From Litoditis marina (taxonomy: Eukaryota; Nematoda; Chromadorea; Rhabditida; Rhabditidae): a stretch of 64,000 bases of DNA. Under the pieces are notes generated by a model. The model did not search any database and was not told where the DNA came from. It worked only from the letters and a program-made list of their open reading frames with translations. Position numbers and translations under genes: made by a program. The stretch spans positions 9,815,960 through 9,879,959 of the forward strand of contig OZ038437.1 of assembly GCA_964036275.1 (NCBI GenBank), given 5' to 3'. This document shows, piece by piece, positions 57,558-64,000 of this stretch (its first letter is position 1; the number at the start of each line of letters is the position of its first letter).

Positions 57558-57629
57558 CTCCCCGGCCGGGAATTGAACCCGGGTCTCGCATGTGACAGAC
57601 GCGGATACTCACCACTATAATACCGAGGA
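57558..57629 (-). tRNA. tRNA-Asp(GTC) copy 99, G10T
   Basis: A-box change; unit nearly identical to that of copy 98. Confidence 0.68.
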
Positions 57630-57869
57630 TCCGAAACAGGACTGTTGCAACGCGTATACCCGATCGCTGCCAGGCCCGCCCAATGAGAGCGAAATATACA
57701 CACTGAATAGTTTCTAGTTCTGTTTCAATCAAAATTGACCAATATATTCACTTCTAATTGTAAACAACAACTTTCTACCACCCGAAAAACATACGTGACA
57801 ACTCTTAGCTCAATCCACCCACTTTATTGACTGAAAATGTTAATTTTAAAACACAGAAAAGCAAAACTT

Positions 57870-57941
57870 CTCCCCGGCCGGGAATTGAACCCGGGTCTCG
57901 CATGTGACAGACGCGGATACTCACCACTATACTACCGAGGA
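57870..57941 (-). tRNA. tRNA-Asp(GTC) copy 100
   Basis: Consensus; anticodon 57906-57908. Confidence 0.93.
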
Positions 57942-58181
57942 TCCGAAATAGGACTGTTGCAACGCGTATACCCGATCGCTGCCAGGCCCGCCCAATGAGA
58001 GCGAAATATACACACTGAATAGTTTCTAGTTCTGTTTCAATCAAAATTGACCAATATATTCACTTCTAATTGTAAACAACAACTTTCTACCACCCTAAAA
58101 ACATACGTGACAACTCTTAGCTCAATCCACCCACTTTAATGACTGAAAATGTTAATTTTAAAACACAGAAAAGCAAAACTT

Positions 58182-58253
58182 CTCCCCGGCCGGGAATTGA
58201 ACCCGGGTCTCGCATGTGACAGACGCGGATACTCACCACTATACTACCGAGGA
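58182..58253 (-). tRNA. tRNA-Asp(GTC) copy 101
   Basis: Consensus; partner of copy 87. Confidence 0.93.
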
Positions 58254-58493
58254 TCCGAAATAGGACTGTTGCAACGCGTATACCCGATCGCTGCCAAACC
58301 CGCCCAATGAGAGCGAAATATACACACTGAATAGTTTCTAGTTCTGTTTCAATCAAAATTGACCAATATATTCACTTCTAATTGTAAACAACAACTTCCT
58401 ACCACCCGAAAAACATACGTGACAACTCTTAGCTCAATCCACCCACTTTATTGACTGAAAATGTTAATTTTAAAACACAGAAAAGCAAAACTT

Positions 58494-58565
58494 CTCCCCG
58501 GCCGGGAATTGAACCCGGGTCTCGCATGTGACAGACGCGGATACTCACCACTATACTACCGAGGA
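58494..58565 (-). tRNA. tRNA-Asp(GTC) copy 102
   Basis: Consensus; partner of copy 88. Confidence 0.93.
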
Positions 58566-58805
58566 TCCGAAACAGGACCATTGCAACGCGTATACCCGAT
58601 CGGTGCCAGGCCCGCCCAATGAGAGCGAAATATACACACTGAATAGTTTCTAGTTCTGTTTCAATCAAAATTGACCAATATATTCACTTCTAATTGTAAA
58701 CAACAACTTTCTACCACCCGAAAAACATACGTGACAACTCTTAGCTCAATCCACCCACTTTATTGACTGAAAATGTAAATTTTAAAACACAGAAAAGCAA
58801 AACTT

Positions 58806-58877
58806 CTCCCCGGCCGGGAATTGAACCCGGGTCTCGCATGTGACAGACGCGGATACTCACCACTATACTACCGAGGA
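58806..58877 (-). tRNA. tRNA-Asp(GTC) copy 103
   Basis: Consensus; partner of copy 89. Confidence 0.93.
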
Positions 58878-59117
58878 TCCGAAATAGGACTGTTGCAACG
58901 CGTATACCCGATCGCTGCCAGGCCCGCCCAATGAGAGCGAAATATAGACACTGAATAGTTTCTAGTTCTGTTTCAATCAAAATTGACCAATATATTCACT
59001 TCTAATTGTAAACAACAACTTTCTACCACCCGAAAAACATACGTGACAACTCTTAGCTCAATCCACCCACTTTATTGACTGAAAATGTAAATTTTAAAAC
59101 ACAGAAAAGCAAAACTT

Positions 59118-59189
59118 CTCCCCGGCCGGGAATTGAACCCGGGTCTCGCATGTGACAGACGCGGATACTCACCACTATACTACCGAGGA
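59118..59189 (-). tRNA. tRNA-Asp(GTC) copy 104
   Basis: Consensus; partner of copy 90. Confidence 0.93.
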
Positions 59190-59429
59190 TCCGAAACAGG
59201 ACTGTTGCAACGCGTATACCCGATCGGTGCCAGGCCCGCCTAATGAGAGCGAAATATACACACTGAATAGTTTCTAGTTCTGTTTCAATCAAAATTGACC
59301 AATATATTCACTTCTAATTGTAAACAACAACTTTCTACCACCCGAAAAACATACGTAACAACTCTTAGCTCAATCCACCCACTTTATTGACTGAAAATGT
59401 TAATTTTAAAACACAGAAAAGCAAAACTT

Positions 59430-59501
59430 CTCCCCGGCCGGGAATTGAACCCGGGTCTCGCATGTGACAGACGCGGATACTCACCACTATACTACCGAGG
59501 A
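59430..59501 (-). tRNA. tRNA-Asp(GTC) copy 105
   Basis: Consensus; partner of copy 91. Confidence 0.93.
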
Positions 59502-59741
59502 TCCGAAATAGGACTGTTGCAACGCGTATACCCGATCGCTGTCAGGCCCGCCCAATGAGAGCGAAATATACACACTGAATAGTTTATAGCCCTGTTTCAA
59601 TCAAAATTGACCGATATATTCACTTCTAATTGTAAACAACAACTTTCTACCACCCGAAAAACATACGTGACAACTCTTAGCTCAATCCACCCACTTTATT
59701 GACTGAAAATGTAAATTTTAAAACACAGAAAAGCAAAACTT

Positions 59742-59813
59742 CTCCCCGGCCGGGAATTGAACCCGGGTCTCGCATGTGACAGACGCGGATACTCACTACT
59801 ATACTACCGAGGA
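59742..59813 (-). tRNA. tRNA-Asp(GTC) copy 106, G18A
   Basis: D-loop change; partner of copy 92. Confidence 0.72.
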
Positions 59814-60053
59814 TCCGAAACAGGACTGTTGCAACGCGTATACCCGATCGGTGCCAGGCCCGCCTAATGAGAGCGAAATATACACACTGAATAGTTTCTA
59901 GTTCTGTTTCAATCAAAATTGACCAATATATTCACTTCTAATTGTAAACAACAACTTTCTACCACCCGAAAAACATACGTGACAACTCTTAGCTCAATCC
60001 ACCCACTTTATTGACTGAAAATGTTAATTTTAAAACACAGAAAAGCAAAACGT

Positions 60054-60125
60054 CTCCCCGGCCGGGAATTGAATACGGGTCTCGCATGTGACAGACGCGG
60101 ATACTCACCACTATACTACCGAGGA
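60054..60125 (-). pseudogene. tRNA-Asp pseudogene copy 107 (B box broken)
   Basis: Same G52T/G53A lesion as copy 93, but joined to the leader of copy 95, marking a recombination junction inside the unit. Confidence 0.8.
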
Positions 60126-60365
60126 TCCGAAATAGGACTGTTGCAACGCGTATACCCGATCGGTGCCAGGCCCGCCTAATGAGAGCGAAATATACACACT
60201 GAATAGTTTCTAGTTCTGTTTCAATCCAAATTGACCAATATATTCACTTCTAATTGTAAACAACAACTTTCTACCACCCGAAAAACATACGTGACAACTC
60301 TTAGCTCAATCCACCCACTTTATTGACTGAAAATGTTAATTTTAAAACACAGAAAAGCAAAACTT

Positions 60366-60437
60366 CTCCCCGGCCGGGAATTGAACCCGGGTCTCGCATG
60401 TGACAGACGCGGATACTCACCACTATACTACCGAGGA
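60366..60437 (-). tRNA. tRNA-Asp(GTC) copy 108
   Basis: Consensus; partner of copy 96 with the same leader deletion. Confidence 0.93.
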
Positions 60438-60676
60438 TCCGAAATAGACTGTTGCAACGCGTATACCCGATCGCTGCCAGGCCCGCCCAATGAGAGCGAA
60501 ATATACACACTGAATAGTTTCTAGTTCTGTTTCAATCAAAATTGACCAATATATTCACTTCTAATTGTAAACAACAACTTTCTACCACCCTAAAAACATA
60601 TGTGACAGCTCGTAGCTCAATCTACCCACTTAATAAACTGAAAATGTGAATTTTGAAACACAGAAAAGCAAAAATT

Positions 60677-60748
60677 CTCCCCGGCCGGGAATTGAACCCG
60701 GGTCTCGCATGTGACAGACGCGGATACTCACCACTATACTACCGAGGA
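60677..60748 (-). tRNA. tRNA-Asp(GTC) copy 109
   Basis: Consensus; T5; partner of copy 97. Confidence 0.93.
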
Positions 60749-61162
60749 TCCGAAATAGGACTGTTGCAACGCGTATACCCGATCGCTGCCAGGCCCGCCC
60801 AATGAGAGCGAAATATACACACTGAATAGTTTATAGCCCTGTTTCAACCAAAACTGACCAATATCTTCACTTCTTATTGTAAACAACAACTTTCTACCAC
60901 CCGAAAAACATATGTGACAGCTCTCTGCTCAATCTACCCACTTAATAAACTGAAAATGTTAATTTTGAAACACAGAAAAGCAAAAATTCTCCCCTATCCA
61001 CACTGAATAGTGTTTAGCCCTGTTTCAACCAAAAATGAGCAAAATCTCCACTTCTAATTGTAAACAATAGCTTTGTACCACCCGAAAAACATATGTGACA
61101 GCTCTATCCACCCACTTTATTGACTGAAAATGTTAATTTTAAAACACAGAAAAGCAAAACTT

Positions 61163-61234
61163 CTCCCCGGCCGGGAATTGAACCCGGGTCTCGCATGTGA
61201 CAGACGCGGATACTCACCACTATAATACCGAGGA
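61163..61234 (-). tRNA. tRNA-Asp(GTC) copy 110, G10T
   Basis: A-box change; partner of copy 98. Confidence 0.68.
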
Positions 61235-61474
61235 TCCGAAACAGGACTGTTGCAACGCGTATACCCGATCGCTGCCAGGCCCGCCCAATGAGAGCGAAAT
61301 ATACACACTGAATAGTTTCTAGTTCTGTTTCAATCAAAATTGACCAATATATTCACTTCTAATTGTAAACAACAACTTTCTACCACCCGAAAAACATACG
61401 TGACAACTCTTAGCTCAATCCACCCACTTTATTGACTGAAAATGTTAATTTTAAAACACAGAAAAGCAAAACTT

Positions 61475-61546
61475 CTCCCCGGCCGGGAATTGAACCCGGG
61501 TCTCGCATGTGACAGACGCGGATACTCACCACTATAATACCGAGGA
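61475..61546 (-). tRNA. tRNA-Asp(GTC) copy 111, G10T
   Basis: A-box change; partner of copy 99. Confidence 0.68.
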
Positions 61547-61786
61547 TCCGAAACAGGACTGTTGCAACGCGTATACCCGATCGCTGCCAGGCCCGCCCAA
61601 TGAGAGCGAAATATACACACTGAATAGTTTCTAGTTCTGTTTCAATCAAAATTGACCAATATATTCACTTCTAATTGTAAACAACAACTTTCTACCACCC
61701 GAAAAACATACGTGACAACTCTTAGCTCAATCCACCCACTTTATTGACTGAAAATGTTAATTTTAAAACACAGAAAAGCAAAACTT

Positions 61787-61858
61787 CTCCCCGGCCGGGA
61801 ATTGAACCCGGGTCTCGCATGTGACAGACGCGGATACTCACCACTATACTACCGAGGA
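61787..61858 (-). tRNA. tRNA-Asp(GTC) copy 112
   Basis: Consensus; partner of copy 100. Confidence 0.93.
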
Positions 61859-62105
61859 TCCGAAATAGGACTGTTGCAACGCGTATACCCGATCGCTGCC
61901 AGGCCCGCCCAATGAGAGCGAAATATACACACTGAATAGTTTCTAGTTCTGTTTCAATCAAAATTGACCAATATATTCACTTCTAATTGTAAACAACAAC
62001 TTTCTACCACCCTAAAAACATATGTGACAGCTCGTAGCTCAATCTACCCACTTATCTATTAATAAACTGAAAATGTGAATTTTGAAACACAGAAAAGCAA
62101 AACTT

Positions 62106-62177
62106 CTCCCCGGGCGGGAATTGAACCCGGGTCTCGCATGTGACAGACGCGGATACTCACCACTATACTACCGAGGA
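62106..62177 (-). tRNA. tRNA-Asp(GTC) copy 113, G65C
   Basis: G65C gives a C49-C65 mismatch at the base of the T stem; B box intact. A 7-bp TATCTAT insertion lies in the spacer. Confidence 0.75.
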
Positions 62178-62417
62178 TCCGAAACAGGACTGTTGCAACG
62201 CGTATACCCGATCGCTGCCAGGCCCGCCCAATGAGAGCGAAATATACACACTGAATAGTTTCTAGTTCTGTTTCAATCAAAATTGACCAATATATTCACT
62301 TCTAATTGTAAACAACAACTTTCTACCACCCGAAAAACATACGTGACAACTCTCAGCTCAATCCACCCACTTTATTGACTGAAAATGTTAATTTTAAAAC
62401 ACAGAAAAGCAAAACTT

Positions 62418-62489
62418 CTCCCCGGCCGGGAATTGAACCCGGGTCTCGCATGTGACAGACGCGGATACTCACCACTATACTACCGAGGA
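62418..62489 (-). tRNA. tRNA-Asp(GTC) copy 114
   Basis: Consensus; anticodon 62454-62456. Confidence 0.93.
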
Positions 62490-62729
62490 TCCGAAATAGG
62501 ACTGTTGCAACGCGTATACCCGATCGCTGCCAGGCCCGCCCAATGAGAGCGAAATATACACACTGAATAGTTTCTAGTTCTGTTTCAATCAAAATTGACC
62601 AATATATTCACTTCTAATTGTAAACAACAACTTTCTACCACCCTAAAAACATATGTGACAGCTCGTAGCTCAATCTACCCACTTAATAAACTGAAAATGT
62701 GAATTTTGAAACACAGAAAAGCAAAAATT

Positions 62730-62801
62730 CTCCCCGGCCGGGAATTGAACCCGGGTCTCGCATGTGACAGACGCGGATACTCACCACTATACTACCGAGG
62801 A
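62730..62801 (-). tRNA. tRNA-Asp(GTC) copy 115
   Basis: Consensus; T5; anticodon 62766-62768. Confidence 0.93.
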
Positions 62802-63041
62802 TCCGAAACAGGACTGTTGCAACGCGTATACCCGATCGCTGCCAGGCCCGCCCAATGAGAGCGAAATATACACACTGAATAGTTTCTAGTTCTGTTTCAA
62901 TCAAAATTGACCAATATATTCACTTCTAATTGTAAACAACAACTTTCTACCACCCGAAAAACATACGTGACAACTCTTAGCTCAATCCACCCACTTTATT
63001 GACTGAAAATGTTAATTTTAAAACACAGAAAAGCAAAACTT

Positions 63042-63113
63042 CTCCCCGGCCGGGAATTGAACCCGGGTCTCGCATGTGACAGACGCGGATACTCACCACT
63101 ATACTACCGAGGA
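63042..63113 (-). tRNA. tRNA-Asp(GTC) copy 116
   Basis: Consensus; anticodon 63078-63080. Confidence 0.93.
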
Positions 63114-63353
63114 TCCGAAATAGGACTGTTGCAACGCGTATACCCGATCGCTGCCAGGCCCGCCCAATGAGAGCGAAATATACACACTGAATAGTTTCTA
63201 GTTCTGTTTCAATCAAAATTGACCAATATATTCACTTCTAATTGTAAACAACAACTTTCTACCACCCTAAAAACATATGTGACAGCTCGTAGCTCAATCT
63301 ACCCACTTAATAAACTGAAAATGTGAATTTTGAAACACAGAAAAGCAAAAATT

Positions 63354-63425
63354 CTCCCCGGCCGGGAATTGAACCCGGGTCTCGCATGTGACAGACGCGG
63401 ATACTCACCACTATACTACCGAGGA
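63354..63425 (-). tRNA. tRNA-Asp(GTC) copy 117
   Basis: Consensus; T5; anticodon 63390-63392. Confidence 0.93.
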
Positions 63426-63672
63426 TCCGAAATAGGACTGTTGCAACGCGTATACCCGATCGCTGCCAGGCCCGCCCAATGAGAGCGAAATATACACACT
63501 GAATAGTTTCTAGTTCTGTTTCAATCAAAATTGACCAATATATTCACTTCTAATTGTAAACAACAACTTTCTACCACCCTAAAAACATATGTGACAGCTC
63601 GTAGCTCAATCTACCCACTTATCTATTAATAAACTGAAAATGTGAATTTTGAAACACAGAAAAGCAAAACTT

Positions 63673-63744
63673 CTCCCCGGGCGGGAATTGAACCCGGGTC
63701 TCGCATGTGACAGACGCGGATACTCACCACTATACTACCGAGGA
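63673..63744 (-). tRNA. tRNA-Asp(GTC) copy 118, G65C
   Basis: Partner of copy 113, with the same T-stem mismatch and spacer insertion. Confidence 0.75.
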
Positions 63745-63984
63745 TCCGAAACAGGACTGTTGCAACGCGTATACCCGATCGCTGCCAGGCCCGCCCAATG
63801 AGAGCGAAATATACACACTGAATAGTTTCTAGTTCTGTTTCAATCAAAATTGACCAATATATTCACTTCTAATTGTAAACAACAACTTTCTACCACCCGA
63901 AAAACATACGTGACAACTCTTAGCTCAATCCACCCACTTTATTGACTGAAAATGTTAATTTTAAAACACAGAAAAGCAAAACTT

Positions 63985-64000
63985 CTCCCCGGCCGGGAAT
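63985..64000 (-). tRNA. tRNA-Asp(GTC) copy 119, cut by window end
   Basis: Only the last 16 nt (3' side) are inside the window; they match the consensus. Confidence 0.85.

Larger units (their letters stand above)
53641..61858 (-). repeat. Higher-order duplication, 4,541 and 3,917 bp offsets
   Basis: Copies 87-93 match 101-107 at 4,541 bp, including the B-box-broken gene (93 and 107). Copies 96-100 match 108-112 at 3,917 bp, including the same 1-bp leader deletion. The change of offset implies that copies 94-95 were lost or gained at a junction inside unit 107. Confidence 0.88.
19405..64000 (-). repeat. Tandem array of 312-bp tRNA-Asp(GTC) units
   Basis: The consensus tRNA is 72 nt on the - strand. 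It has a 7-bp acceptor stem (TCCTCGG/CCGGGGA), G discriminator, D arm with A box TAGTATAGTGG, anticodon loop CTGTCAC (GTC, Asp), 4-nt variable loop, and T arm with B box GGTTCAATTCC. A T4 or T5 run lies 3-4 nt past the 3' end with a second T4 close behind. The rest of the unit is a ~240-bp AT-rich spacer. A GGATCC site overlaps the tRNA 5' end in nearly every unit. The array starts at ACCCACTTAATAAAC and runs off the window end. Confidence 0.97.
62106..64000 (-). repeat. Higher-order duplication, 1,567 bp
   Basis: Copies 113 and 118 both carry G65C and a 7-bp TATCTAT spacer insertion; copies 114 and 119 follow at the same offset. Confidence 0.8.

Noticed and set aside
25662..63847. Dozens of near-identical 73-79-residue open frames on the - strand, and 87-residue ones on the +
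   Set aside because: They are readings through the tRNA gene and spacer of the 312-bp unit. They repeat because the DNA repeats; no start context, domain or coding bias supports a protein.
19405..64000. CRISPR-like regular repeats
   Set aside because: Units are 312 bp with no short constant repeat and variable spacers; the genome is eukaryotic and each unit holds a tRNA.
19405..64000. 5S rRNA or snRNA tandem array
   Set aside because: The 72-nt core folds as tRNA-Asp with GTC anticodon; no 5S internal control region or snRNA motif is present.

Overview
The window is eukaryotic and has two contrasting halves. About 18 kb is one intron-rich protein gene read left to right; the remaining ~45 kb is a tandem array of tRNA-Asp genes read right to left. 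The gene has many small exons, GT-AG introns, acceptors of the (T)TTCAG/YAG type without long pyrimidine tracts, and an animal SLC4 transporter product. This points to an invertebrate animal. A nematode would fit, but the species cannot be fixed from the sequence.

Region 1 (1-18293, + strand): an SLC4-family bicarbonate transporter of the Na+-coupled group (SLC4A8/A10-like, ABTS-1-like). I could join 32 exons (1046-18293) into one frame of 1,081 residues plus stop. The first exons lie upstream or were not recognised. The introns hold most of the oddities: a poly-G/C cluster (268-617), purine and pyrimidine microsatellites, a 130-bp tandem repeat with nine TGACGTCA palindromes (6348-6950), a 529-bp foldback element (7045-7573), a tRNA-like sequence (8960-9029), a 110-bp hairpin (16872-16981), and decayed copies of exon-end/5' splice-site junctions inside the introns that follow them.

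Region 2 (18294-19404): 3' UTR and flank, with a possible polyadenylation signal at 19252-19257.

Region 3 (19405-64000, continuing past the window): a tandem array with a 312-bp unit. Each full unit holds a 72-nt tRNA-Asp(GTC) gene on the - strand with A box, B box and a T4/T5 Pol III terminator. I counted 118 full copies and one cut by the window end; 76 match the consensus and 42 carry one or two changes, none in the anticodon. Shortened units that lost the tRNA are interspersed: 181-bp units amplified in three blocks at the left edge (19.6-25.3 kb), and single units of about 174 bp inside 486-bp intervals further right. Repeated spacings (3,166; 1,744; 2,711; 1,560; 2,808; 4,541; 3,917; 1,567 bp) show higher-order duplications, as expected of unequal exchange.

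The transporter gene and the array converge. They have no obvious functional link; the array looks like a satellite built from a Pol III gene, perhaps still partly transcribed.
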